Positions 21,750 to 33,533 of a stretch of 64,000 nucleotides of DNA are shown here, in pieces. The translations under genes and the position numbers were made by a program. How positions within the stretch are numbered: the first letter of the stretch is position 1; each line of letters starts with the position of its first letter. This stretch comes from Selaginella moellendorffii (Eukaryota; Streptophyta; Lycopodiopsida; Selaginellales; Selaginellaceae). Below the pieces are notes generated by a model, which did not search any database, was not told the DNA's origin, and was given only the letters and a program-made list of their open reading frames with translations. The DNA lies in contig NW_003314299.1 in the NCBI RefSeq assembly GCF_000143415.4, positions 1,285,502 through 1,349,501 on the forward strand. The letters are read 5' to 3'.

Positions 21750-22900
21750 TCTGGCCTTCTTCAGGTAGGGACATTCCCTCGAAAAGTGTCCCGCTTCACC
21801 GCAGTTGTAGCATATGTTGTTTCCTATGCTGCTAAACGACTTGACCTTCTTATTTGTGGGTTTGTCTCTTTTCGCTTGACTCCCCCACGTACTTGCTCGC
21901 TAGCCCCCAGATTTGCCCTTCCGGAACCCAGAGGACTCATTCTTAGAGAAACTCTTCTTGAATTTCCCTTTGCTATACGTTCCCCTTGGTTTGGCCCCTT
22001 TGCTAAATGTGGACCCTGACCCCGTCGTGTTCCCCTTTCGCAGGTTATCATTGAAATGCACCTTGATGGCCGCATCTAATGCTTCCTTGTAGTTAGTCGG
22101 GTTCCAGCGCATCACCTCACCGCGAGCCCGCAAGCCTGATATGAAGGCATGGAACACATCTATATCACCTATATCTGTGACCAGTATCCTCTTTGCCATA
22201 AATCCATTCACTCTTGAATGGTTCCAGTCTGCTTCAGCTTACTTAGCTCATCCCTTAGGTGCAGAGTAACATTCAGAGGAACGTATGTCGCGCGGATCCT
22301 CGCCTTCATAATTTCCCAAGTGGCCACTGGTCCTTCGTTGGCCTCCGTCGTTCTCCACCAAGATTTAGCATTATCTGCCAAGTATGGTTTTGCACATGGG
22401 ACCTTCTTCGAGCTTGGTAGCCACAACACTCGGAAGTAGTCCTCCATATCATAAAACCAATCCTCCACCACCTTATACTCGTTCACTCCCTTGAAGACTG
22501 GTGGGGGCTTTGGTTTGTACTTGGGAACTGTTTGTGGGACTGATTCCACTTCGGTTTGTTCGACCTTGTTTGGTTCTGCCTCAGCCCCTGCTGAAGGGTC
22601 TGCACCTTTTACGTTGCCAGCATCCGCAGTCTTTTGCCTTTTCTTCCGCTTCTCATCACGCTTTAGCTTGCGTACGAGAGTCTCCAGCAGGGCATTGGTC
22701 TGTGCCAATTGTCCTTCTAGAACGTCCAATCGAGCCTTGGACGACCGAACCTCACCACCGGACTCCTGTTTGGAAGTTTCCTCACTGGAGTCCTCCTCAT
22801 GCAAAGATTCATCATCCATAGCCTCTTGTTCGATCGGAGGCTTTAGCTCTGGAGGAGGTTTTGTCTCTACCTTGGTTCGTTTCCACCCTGCCTTTGCCAT
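21750..22900 (-). pseudogene. Element 1 gag (broken)
   Basis: From a Met at 22900: a charged N-terminus with EDSSEETSKQESGGEV, a coiled stretch LDVLEGQLAQTNALLETLV, then the capsid-like core (PPPVFKGVNEYKVVEDWFYDMEDYF, KSWWRTTEANEG). After a frame break at 22208, a basic segment ends in the zinc knuckle CYNCGEAGHFSREC (21812-21771), a perfect CX2CX4HX4C. It forms the virus-like particle and binds RNA. At least two frameshifts. Confidence 0.88.
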
Positions 22901-22943
22901 CTCCCAGCAATCTGCCTCTATCCTTCGCTAGAACTGAGGAAAA

Positions 22944-22959
22944 GGCTCTGATACCAAAT
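22944..22959 (-). other. Element 1 primer binding site
   Basis: On the minus strand, three bases after the LTR end, TGGTATCAGAGCC matches the complement of the initiator tRNA-Met 3' end used by many plant retrotransposons. It fixes the element orientation as minus. Confidence 0.85.
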
Positions 22960-23687
22960 TGTAAGCCACAAATTTTTCCTTTCCAATTTGCCAGTTTACC
23001 TCGACTATCCATCCAACACTGCCTTGGCTTTTGCTAAGTTCCCTTGCCAAGGTTCTCGCCTATTGTACTAGCTCCTACTTGGTCCTACTTGCTTTCAGCT
23101 ACTCATTGTACGAGTAACGAAGCATTAGCCATCCATCCACGAATTCCCAAATCTCTCCCAATCCCCCTCCCCGGGTTAGACTAGACTTAAGGTTCGACTA
23201 CACTCCCCATAAGCACAAGCAGCCAAGCACACCAAGCCTCCAGGTTCTTAACATCCCTTGGTACAACAAGACTTGATCATAGGACCCTCTAAATCCCAAG
23301 CCTTAGGTGCAACACTTGCTTCAGGACACCGGGCAAAACACCGTGGCCTAACATTCCACATAAGCCGGGAGCACCGCAGTCGGTTTCCTTTTCGGGAGTG
23401 GGAGCTGCTCTTGAGCACTTCCTTGAGTGGCCCCTCCGGCACCACCCGAGTCCATGCTCACCCCCACCCAAGGCCCCTCGGCCCCAGTCTCAACCTCAAG
23501 TCAGTTTGGAAGCACCACTAGAGAGTTCCTTCAAGACTGGTTCTTGGACCTCACTATCCCTACTATACTTTTGGAACCCCATGCAGCCCCCCTCCTGGGA
23601 AACGCACACTTTGGGCTTTCACCCCTTGACCCGTATTAGTACTCGGACTTAGTCTCGGACTCGATCTCGGACTCGATCTCGGACTTG
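22960..23687 (-). repeat. Element 1 right (5') LTR, part 1
   Basis: Starts TGTAAGCCACAAA and aligns to 16785-17660 apart from a deletion at about 23352. It ends in the ACTTG target duplication of element 2; the rest resumes at 31367-31607. Confidence 0.9.
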
Positions 23688-25424
23688 TGTAAGCGACTAA
23701 ATTTTCCATTCTACTTTAGTCACTTAACCACACCTCCGAACACTTGGAGGAGTTTCATTCACAACCTCCATAAGTCCAATCCAGGACTTGGGACTTGGTA
23801 GCCCCGAGAATGGCATCCATGCCACTCAACATTTGCACTTGGTCCAAGTGCTCCACGTGTCTGATCCCATGACCGACACTCAAAGGTACCACCACTTGCA
23901 TCACCGTCTTGGCTCTCCAAGACTAAGCAAACCATCCGTGAGTGGTCATCTCAGATCCACTCCTTAGCATCCTTAGGATGCCCACCGACAAGGGGAATAG
24001 CCTTCCCCAATATCCCTCTGTCAGTCCCCACTAAGTCCCTTTCTGCCCCTGGCCGTGTTTGCCAACACTGCCACTGGATCGAGACCCACAGGCCCGACCA
24101 CTAAGTCCCACGGTCCTCTGGGACTTCCTCACCAAACGACTATGTCCTTGGTCACTACCCCAGAGGACTGCTCCTCTTCCTTTCCACAGTCTAGGCCTTT
24201 GGGACAACATTTCGGAACACCGTGGCCTTACGCGAGCCACTTGGGTACTCTCCTCGCCTTCTGCCCTTGGGTGCTCTAGCCATGGGCTTAGAGCGGGTTC
24301 CGTTGAGCCACACCAGGTATCCAAGTAGGTAGTGCCACCCACACTTGGACTGGGAGCATCGGCCAGTCGATCTCCCGGGGGAACTAGAGCCGGCTCTTGA
24401 ACACTTCACCAAGCTACCCCACTTGTCGGTCTGTGTTCACTCTAGTCTTGGACTTCCCAGTGGGCAGCTCATCACCCAACACTGGGTCCGGCCTTCCTGG
24501 GCCAAACTGGCCTTTCTTGGCCAAACTGGCTCCACTGTAGTCCTCCCCCTACTATACTTTTGGAGCTCACCAAACCCCCCAGGGTCTGGGAGACGAACGT
24601 TTTGGGCTTTCACCCTCTCAGGCTTCGGACTCGGACTCGGACTCGGACTCGGACTCGGACTCGGATTCGGACTCGGACTCGGGCTCGGGCTCGATCTCGG
24701 CCTCGGCCTCGGTCTCGGTCTCGGTCCCGATCTCGGTCTTGGTCTCGGTCTCGGTCTCGGTCCCGGTCTCGGTCTTGACTTCGGACTCCATCTCGGACTC
24801 CATCTCGGACTCCATCTCGGGTCCATCTCGGGTCCATCTCGGACTCCATCTCGGACTCCATCTCGGGTCCATCTCGGACTCCATCTCGGACTCCATTTCG
24901 GGTCCATCTCGGGTCCACCTCGGACTCCATCTCGGACTCCATCTCGGGTCCATCTCGGACTCCACTTCGGACTCCAACTCGGGTCCATCTCGGGTCCACC
25001 TCGGACTCCACTTCGGACTCCATCTCGGACTCCATCTCGGGTCCATCTCGGACTCCACTTCGGACTCCAACTCGGGTCCATCTCGGACTCCACTTCGGAC
25101 TCCAACTCGGGTCCATCTCAGACTCCACTTCGGACTCCAACTCGGGTCCATCTCGGACTCCACTTCGGACTCCAACTCGAGTCCATCTCGAACACTCCCA
25201 CGTGTCATGTGTTGGTCCTTTTGGGTCCCTTTTTGGAGCCTCGCCTTTTGCTCGCTTCGTGCTCGTTCCTCGAGCACTTCGTTGGGAGTTCCACTCCCGC
25301 TCTTGACTTTTCAAGTCGGAGCTTTTGGTCCAAATGTGTTACGCTCGTTTGGCTCTCGCTTCGGCCACTACCATGTGGCGCCCTTCCGGCTCCACTTTGG
25401 GGCCTAGGGATTTTGTGTCTCACA
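23688..25424 (-). repeat. Element 2 left (3') LTR
   Basis: 1737 bases. Bases 24628-25180 are a tandem array: first pure ggactc hexamers, then gtctcggtcc-type units, then 12-mers of the type tcggactccatc with interspersed tcgggtccatc. All six frames stay open over it, which produces long Ser/Asp/Gly/Pro/Arg-rich translations that are not genes. Confidence 0.93.
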
Positions 25425-28400
25425 ACTCCACCACCCATAGACGAAGTTCGATGTCCTCATCGAACGGTGAACCATTTTATAAAGTAACACCCGCATGTGT
25501 TACCATTTCCATCCTTGGCGCGTAGCCAATATTTGTCAATGGCGTGACATTGAAGGCTCACTATGCCTTCTCCATATTCGTCAATGGTTGGACATTGAAG
25601 GCTCACCATGCCTTTTGCATACCCTCTAAGGAGGGTAGTCTCTCCAACTTAGAAACTGATTGGACCACATATAGTGGTTCTTTCCTTTTATTGGTTTAGT
25701 TCTCGCTAAACCTCTTAGAGACCCTTCTCTAAGTCAATCCCATTACTCCTTCTCGAGTAGTCTCGATTTCCATCGATATAGCCTTTGCACTTTGGAACTT
25801 TGAATTTTGACTTCTTGGAGTCAATTTCCTAGGTGTCTCCGACACCTTGCCTTGCACCTTTTTGTGCAACTCCACTTCCCATCCTAGGAAGTTCTCTACT
25901 CGAGGGCACCATCATCCTCTCTTCTATTTCGTGCCAAAGTTCCAGTTATCATACTTTGTGCTAGGGCTATTCATGGCCCTATCATTTGGCTACCTTACCG
26001 CTCCCTCCCTTGGAGCTTCCACTTTCGCCAAATCGGAGCATTTCGGAATCCCTCCTTGGAAGCACACTTCCTTTCCCGCAACTTGTTAGCGTCCAACACA
26101 TTAGTGTTCCTCGCCTAACTTTGTCATTTGGATTCCTTCCAAGGGATTCCACGGCCCTATCTTGGCCACTCATCTTTTGCTCCTATCCGTTAATTGTTGC
26201 ACCAAGCAACATCGAATCTCTACCTCCCTTCTTGAGGTATTGTTTCGGTTCCATAGCAAAGACTCTTCTTTGCCAAGTCCGGAGGATGTTCACCCCTAGT
26301 ACATCTCTTTAGCATCTTCTGCTATGGGCTCTATCCACGGCCCAACTTCGTGACCCTCCCATGGGTCTTTTATAGAGACTACTTTCCTCGGACTCACTAT
26401 GCCATCGCACGGACATAGTTTATTTCCCTTAGGTGCTCTTCCCACTTGGTCATCACGACCAAGCCACACCACCTTAAACAGTTCAATTTCAACATTTTGA
26501 ACTAGGAACTTCATTCCTTAGCCAACCAAGGACCTTGTCCTTATCTGGCCATAAGATCACTTAGTGATCTCACCTTGGCACCTTAACAAAGTTGCCAAGA
26601 GGTACTTGGTCTTCTAGACCTCCAAGTTGTTGACTATAACCCCAGGGGCATCCCCCACACTTGGCGGTGCACCCAAGCCAGCCCTTACGGCCAAGGGTTC
26701 ATAGCAACTGAGATTAGGTGTCCCCATCTCACTCACCACGACCTTGGTGCCACTTGCACCAAAGCGTTCAAGTTAGATATGCTGAGCTTTCACACTAAGC
26801 AATCTAACCGTGCATCACGACTCCGAGGCATCCCTCGCTTGGCGGTGTGCCCAAACCAGTCTCCCCACTGAGAGTCCATGACCACCGAAATATGAGTGTC
26901 CTCATATTCCAAACCATCACCACGCCCTAGTGATTTGGGACTCGAACCCAAACACTAGAGGGTCGGGACTCGAACCCAACCTCCGTATATGCATCTACAG
27001 ACGGCATCACACAAGATGCCTGGCGTGACTCCCCACGCCGGTGCACCAACTTATTTTTAAAGCGCGCTACAGATCACAGCTTAGGAACCTAGTTCCTCCA
27101 CACTACCAAGTCCTCTCACTTGACATGTCTGTGATCATGCATGGACTCCTCCATGCTCGGCCCCATGGCCCACCCTTTTTGAAGTTATCACCTTCAACTA
27201 GGGTATTTGTTCCCCGGACGTGCTAATCTCGCTTGGCAAGTCCTCCGACCACTGTAACATGGTTCCTGCATAAGCGTGAAAGTCCTTGACCATCGACTTT
27301 CGTTCAAAGCCCTCTCCTTGAACACTCGGGAACTACTTCCCTAACCTTGATAGCCTTGCCTCATGGCAAGCTTCAAGACCACGCTTCTGCTGCGCCACTC
27401 TGATTTCGCGCGTTCCATGAACCATTTACATTTGGCCTTTCTAGGTACTAAGCTACCTAGAATCGTCTTTGAGAACCTTGAAGGAACTCTGTCCCTCAGC
27501 TTGCTAAGGCCTCCCTTTTTGCAAGCCTTCCAAATGCCACATAGTCTAACATGGACAATTCCATATTTTAGACTCTCCATGGCATCACGATTGCTAGCGG
27601 CAACACCCTCGAGCCCCCACTTGATTCTCCACTCCCAGCTGGCATAACTAACCTTGGTTATGCCTTTTGATTCCTACGGTTCGGTTCTATCCCCTTACTT
27701 CTTGCTTTTTGGCTTCACACCTTTCCTTTGGTCATTCTCCTCCAGACTAGGAGGATAGCTTTGCACTTTCTATCATGCTTTAGCAAGTATTCTTAGGGAT
27801 GAACCTACTCAATAGCCTAGGGAGTGGTTCCTCAATCCGGGTATGCTCACCTTATAATCCCACACACTGGGATTACATTGTTGCTTATGGGCCTTTACAT
27901 GCCCATCACTAGCCTTGCCAAAATTCCATTTTTGGCTTTGTCCAACTCGGGTAGACAGTCCTCTCCTGTCTCCGCAACCTTGGACATTTGGATAGCACCT
28001 TCTATCCATCATTTGCTAGGGACTTAGTCCCTTGGGCTTTATCCATTGCCCTCGCGACATCAAACACCACCTTCTGGTGTTCTAGAGTGTTCGGGTGTCC
28101 CAATGATGGCTTTCTTGACAATGAGTATTTCCTTTTATAACATTGACTTACTATATCGCAACACAAGCAACTTTTCCCTCGTAAGGGTATATCCAACTTC
28201 CCTATGCTATTAAGAAGTCTTGGGTAGCTACCTTCTACCCGTTTAACCAGTTATTTTGCACCTCTTGCTTAGTTGCCTCATAGTTGTCAAGTCTTACAAC
28301 TCATTGCTTGGTGCTTTCACACCTCCATCATTATCTGGGTCACCACACTCCAACTGCATGCTCTGCAGCTTAGGCTATGCTATTCCCATTTCCATTGGGA

Positions 28401-29533
28401 TTCCTTTGGCAAGGGGTTCTCATAAACCCACCAACATAGCCTCAAGGTATCACACCTTGGCACATTTGGTGTCTCCACACCATCGGCTCCACGAGCCTAC
28501 CTCAATAACATTTCCCCTTCGTGTCTAAGTCTTTGCCAAGACCAACACCGCTCTTTCTCATGCCAACCATCCGTTAGCACTGCACCATAGAGGTCACACA
28601 TAACTTTATGTCAAAATTGTTTTCTTCTGGGAACACCTTTCCCATAACTTTAGCATGGCACATTTTGCCATCGATGAAATACCCTCTGTTTTCATCCTTG
28701 GATCCTATGATCCCCCCCCCCCCCCATCCTTTGTGGGGTACAACACACCTCAGTCCAAATGCTTCCATCAGTCCTTTTAGGACCATCCGTTGACTCTACT
28801 TGAGTCATCCAGCAGTTTTGGACTTGGTTAATCCACAGACCCGTAAGGTCCTACTTGTGAGGCACTAGCTCACTGGAATACACTTCTTGCATTCCTGTCC
28901 TACTCAAAAGGACTATTTTCACAAGTGTTACTCCGACACTTGTTTTTGTTCTCTGGGGGCAACCTTTGCCCCTTAGGACTACTTGTCCATGTGATGAGAA
29001 CACCAACTCATCCACTCAATACACCCCCAACTCCTTGGGTTGTTCCAGCATTTATTAGAGGTAGCCCCGGCTACCTTTTCAAGGACTTGAGTCCTCTTCC
29101 GTATTTGACCTCTCACAGTCATCCATTCCGGTCTCACCTTCATGAGCACCAGCCTCAACCATGTGAGGATAAACTTGTGACTCCTTTATTGTTTTTGGAG
29201 TCTCTATCTTCCCCGTGATCCCAACTATAGTTGTTTACCCCAACTACATTAGCCCGTTTGCTGAGTCAAACGCTCATCTGGATCACCTCCTCAACTCAAT
29301 GAGGAAAACCTTGCACTGTTCCCAAGATCCCAAAGTCGTTCCATTATTGGCCCCTTTTCTATCCACCACCTTGTCTACAAGTTCACACATGAACTGTAAT
29401 GGAGAGCCATGTCTTCCCGACCTGCTACTCCTCAAGGATAGGCCCACTTCTCGGACCTTCTGTTGCCAACACCAGTGGTGATATACTTGAGCACCAATAA
29501 AAGTCGGACTAAGGAACAGCTCCGATACCAAGT
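25425..29533 (-). other. Element 2 internal region, non-coding
   Basis: About 4.1 kb with no recognisable gag, protease, RT, RNase H or integrase in any frame; the longest open stretches are about 100 codons. The part at 26640-27050 is related to the 3' region of element 1 (17985-18240). A run of C at 28711-28724 is the most biased patch. Two B-box-like phrases (minus strand) lie at 26938-26948 and 26966-26976. Confidence 0.8.
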
Positions 29534-31366
29534 TGTAAGCGACTAAATTTTCCATTCTACTTTAGTCACTTAACCACACCTCCGAACACTTGGAGGAGTC
29601 TCATTCACAACCTCCATAAGTCCAATCCAGGACTTAGGACTTGCTAGCCCCGAGAATGGCATCCATGCCACTCAACATTTGCTCTTGGTCCAAGTGCTCC
29701 ACGTGTCCGATCCCATGACCGACACTCAAAGGTACCACCACTTGCATCACCATCTTGGCTCTCCAAGACTAAGCAAACCATCCGTGAGTGGTCATCTCAG
29801 ATCCACTCCTTAGCATCCTTAGGATGCCCACCGACAAGGGGAATAGCCTTCCCCAATATCCCTCTGTCAGTCTCCACTAAGTCCCTTTCTGCCCCTGGCC
29901 GTGTTTGACAACACTGCCACTGGATCGACCACTAAGTCCCACGGTCCTCTGAGACTTCCTCACCACACGACTATGTCCTTGGTCACTACCCCAGAGGACT
30001 GCTCCTCTTCCTTTCCACAGTCTGGGCCTTTGGGACAACATTTCGGAACACCGTGGCCTTACGCGAGCCACCTGGGTACTCTCCTCGCCTTCTGCCCTTG
30101 GGTGCTCTAGCCATGGGCTTAGAGCGGGTTCCGTTGAGCCACACCAGGTATCCAAGTAGGTAGTGCCACCCACACTTGGACTGGGAGCATCGGCCAGTCG
30201 ATCTCCCGGGGGAACTAGAGCCGGCTCTTGAACACTTCACCAAGCTACCCCGCTTGTCGGTCTGTGTTCACTCTAGTCTTGGACTTCCCAGTGGGCAGCT
30301 CATCACCCAACACTGGGTCCGGCCTTCCTGGGCCAAACTGGCCTTTCTTGGCCAAACTGGCTCCACTGCAGTCCTCCCCCTACTATACTTTTGGAGCTCA
30401 CCAAACCCCCCAGGGTCTGGGAGACGAACGCTTTGGGCTTTCACCCTCTCAGGCTTCGGACTCGGACTCGGACTCGGACTCGGACTCGGACTCGGATTCG
30501 GACTCGGACTCGGGCTCGGGCTCGGTCTCGGCCTCGGCCTCGGCCTCGGTCTCGGTCTCGGTCCCGATCTCGGTCTCGGTCTTGGTCTCGGTCTCGGTCC
30601 TGGTCTCGGTCTCGACTTCAGACTCCATCTCGGACTCCATCTCGGACTCCATCTCGGGTCCATCTCGGACTCCATCTCGGACTCCATCTCGGGTCCATCT
30701 CGGGTCCATCTCGGACTCCATCTCGGACTCCATCTCGGGTCCATCTCGGACTCCATCTCGGACTCCATTTCGGGTCCATCTCGGGTCCACCTCGGACTCC
30801 ATCTCGGACTCCATCTCGGGTCCATCTCGGACTCCACTTCGGACTCCAACTCGGGTCCATCTCGGGTCCACCTCGGACTCCACTTCGGACTCCATCTCGG
30901 ACTCCATCTCGGGTCCATCTCGGACTCCACTTCGGACTCCAACTCGGGTCCATCTCGGACTCCACTTCGGACTCCAACTCGGGTCCATCTCGGACTCCAC
31001 TTCGGACTCCAACTCGGGTCCATCTCGGACTCCACTTCGGACTCCAACTCGGGTCCATCTCGGACTCCACTTCGGACTCCAACTCGGGTCCATCTCAGAC
31101 TCCACTTCGGACTCCAACTCGAGCCCATCTCGGACACTCCCACGTGTCATGTGTTGGTCCTTTTGGGTCCCTTTTTGGAGCCTCGCCTTTTGCTCGCTTC
31201 GTGCTCGTTCCTCGAGCACTTCGTTGGGAGTTCCACTCCCGCTCTTGACTTTTCAAGTCGGAGCTTTTGGTCCAAACGTGTTACGCTCGTTTGGCTCTCG
31301 CTTCGGCCACTACCATGTGGCGCCCTTCCGGCTCCACTTTGGGGCCTAGGGATTTTGTGTCTCACA
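29534..31366 (-). repeat. Element 2 right (5') LTR
   Basis: 1833 bases, 96 longer than its partner, mainly because its hexamer/12-mer array (about 30454-31130) has more units. A 15-base segment present at about 24080 in the left LTR is missing here near 29928. Confidence 0.93.
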
Positions 31367-31607
31367 ACTTGGTCTTGGACCCGATTTCGGACTTGGTCTC
31401 GGACTCGATCTCGGACTCGATCTTGGACCCGATCTCGGACTCAACTTCAAACTCGACCTTGGACTCAGTCTCGGACCCGATTCAGATCTCAGAGTCGATC
31501 TTGGACTCGATCTTCGACGCAGTCCCATCCGATGAACTCTTTGTCATTTTTGTCATGCTTTCGGGGATCCTTTAGCCTATGACACATCGGGGAGTTGGTT
31601 CCTTACA
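31367..31607 (-). repeat. Element 1 right (5') LTR, part 2
   Basis: The first five bases are the ACTTG duplication. The rest continues the ctcggactcg-type array and ends TTACA at 31607, matching 17700-17921 of the left LTR. TTACA at 31608-31612 is the element 1 target duplication. Confidence 0.9.
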
Positions 31608-33356
31608 TTACATTGCTGGCATATAGGGCAAGAATGGACATAATCTGCTACATCACCTTCCATACCAGACCAAAAAAATCCCTTTTTCAATGAAGTAAGA
31701 GTCTTGTGTTTTTCACCATGTCCTATAGTTGGAACATCGTGATGTTCCTGCAGAAACAACTGCTATAGATCCTTAGAGGGAAGGTACAATTTTTCTTTAT
31801 AGAATATAAGCCCATCCCAAACTGAGAAGTGAAGCTTCATATTGGCATGACTAGCAACTTTTGCCGCTTTGCTACCAGGGTTCTGCTTCAACAACTCCAC
31901 ATGGTGCAAGATTGCCTTTGCCAATGGATCACTTCCATATGAAACCCGAATGTCCTCCAACCAGTTTGAACTAATTGCCAATATCACCTAGAACTGAGCT
32001 TGCCAGCTCAACACATCTGGAACAATATTGTCTTTACCAGGTTTATAGATGATTTCAATATCAAATCTAGCGAACTTCTCTTGCCAGTGAACTTGCTTCG
32101 GCATAAGCTTTGGCTGCATAGCAAAGTAGCTCAGTGTGTTACTATCTATATAAACCTTAGTATGTCCACCCAAATAATGTTTCCAGTGTTTTAATGCTGA
32201 CATTATAGCAAACATCTCTTTCTCATGTGTTGACCATTTTTGTTGGGTTTCATCCAACATTTTGGAATAGAACACAACAACCATGTCGCCTTAGCATAAC
32301 ACCAACTGCTTTGTCACAATCTTGCTGCAACACGGCACCAATAGCATAGCCAGATGCATCATAATGCACCTCAAAGGGTTTATCAAGATCCGAAATCCTA
32401 AGAACAAAAACCATAGTCAAGATCTCCTTCAACCGTACAAAAGCATGCTGACAAGCTAGTGTCCAATGAAACAAGATACTATTCTTCATTAACTCAGTCA
32501 ACGAAAGAGCAATTCTTGCAAAATTGCCGAACAACTTACAATAATATTTTACCCAAATGAGCAAAGAACGAACATTTGATACAGTGGTTAAAACTTTCTA
32601 GGACTTCACTGCTTCCACCTTCTTTGGATCCACCTCAATTACGCCACCACCAACTATATGTCCAAGAAAGTTCACATGCAATTGTCCAAAAGTGTATTTA
32701 CTTTTCTTAACATACAGTTTGTGTTCACACAACTTCTGAAACACCAGCTCCAAGTGTTTCAAATGATCCTCCAACATTTCACTAAAGACTAAAACATCGT
32801 TTATATATAAGATAATAAATGTATCTAAATAATCTCTGAATATTCTATCCATCATAGTGCTGAATGTTGCCAGAGTATTGCATAACCCAAATGGCATGAC
32901 AAGGAACTCATAAGATTCATACCAAATCTTAAAGGCTGTCTTCTCCACATCCTTATCTGCTACCCGTATCTAATGATACCTGGACTGCAAATCAAGTTGC
33001 ATAAAATACTTAGCCTTTAAGAGTTGGTCAAACAAGTCATCAATATGAGGCAAAGGATAATTGTTTTTGACTGTGATCTTGTTAAGTGCCAGATAATCAA
33101 TACACATCCTCATGATTCTATCCTTCTTCATAACAAAAAAGACCAGCACTCCATAAAGTGACTTGCTTGGTTAAATATAACCTTTGTTAAGAAGCTCTAT
33201 GAGTTGCTTCTTGAGTTCAGCCATATCTTTGATATTCAACCGATATAAAGCTTTTGTAGGTGGTTTAGAACCTAGAATGACCTCAATCCGATAATCAACT
33301 TGAGGTAGCCCTAGTGGCAAATCCTTCGGAAAGACATCCTGATTCCTCACCAACAA
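31608..33356 (-). pseudogene. Element 3 reverse transcriptase, RNase H and integrase N-terminus (broken)
   Basis: Minus strand from 33356 down: RT N-terminal part (LPLGLPQVDYRIE), then after stops MEKTAFKIWYESYEFLVMPF (32948). The catalytic box reads YIND in FIILYINDVLVFS, a likely inactivating change from YIDD, followed by NFLGHIVGGG. RNase H: FEVHYDASGYAIGAVLQQD, then VVVFYSKMLDETQQKWSTHE. Integrase zinc region: HHDVPTIGHGEKHK and SCPICQQC, cut at 31607 by element 1. Several stops and frameshifts. Confidence 0.85.
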
Positions 33357-33533
33357 CTCTAATTTCTTCTTTGGTACAAGATTAACCCCATCACCAATTC
33401 AAATTGAGTCATTAACACCCTCAACTTGCATCACTTGAACCCAAAAGGTCCGACATCCCTTCTTAGCTGCTTTTTGAGTGGATCTCGCAGTCAGGAACTT
33501 AGCATCCCAATCCTTTGAGGAGCTCTTTTGCAA

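Larger units (their letters stand above)
23688..31366 (-). mobile_element. Element 2: long-LTR, non-coding retrotransposon (LARD-like), innermost of the nest
   Basis: LTRs 23688-25424 (1737 bases) and 29534-31366 (1833 bases), TGTAAGCG...CTCACA, flanked by a perfect 5-bp duplication ACTTG at 23683-23687 and 31367-31371. Primer binding site on the minus strand next to 29533: TGGTATCGGAGC, initiator tRNA-Met type with one mismatch. A purine-rich minus-strand tract abuts 25425. The 4.1-kb internal region has no gag or pol. It needs enzymes in trans, probably from relatives of element 1, with which it shares internal sequence. In the first 230 LTR bases I count about six differences plus indels, so the insertion is not very recent. 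Confidence 0.92.
16785..31607 (-). mobile_element. Element 1: chromodomain Gypsy retrotransposon, split by element 2
   Basis: Left (3') LTR 16785-17921, internal region 17922-22959, right (5') LTR 22960-23687 plus 31372-31607. A perfect 5-bp target duplication TTACA flanks it. The primer binding site at 22944-22956, read on the minus strand, is TGGTATCAGAGCC, complementary to initiator tRNA-Met. The polypurine tract is just right of 17921. Minus-strand order is gag, protease, RT, RNase H, integrase, chromodomain, as expected for a chromovirus. Without element 2 it would be about 7.1 kb. Frames are broken in several places, so it is not autonomous now. It inserted into the integrase zinc-finger region of element 3. 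Confidence 0.93.

Noticed and set aside
24628-25180. CRISPR-like array
   Set aside because: The units are directly adjacent, degenerate tandem repeats without unique spacers, inside an LTR of a plant retroelement.
24345-25487. Long Ser/Asp/Gly/Leu-rich open frames on both strands (also 30176-31582)
   Set aside because: They are produced by the stop-free hexamer and 12-mer array in the element 2 LTRs; several frames are open at once and none has a domain.
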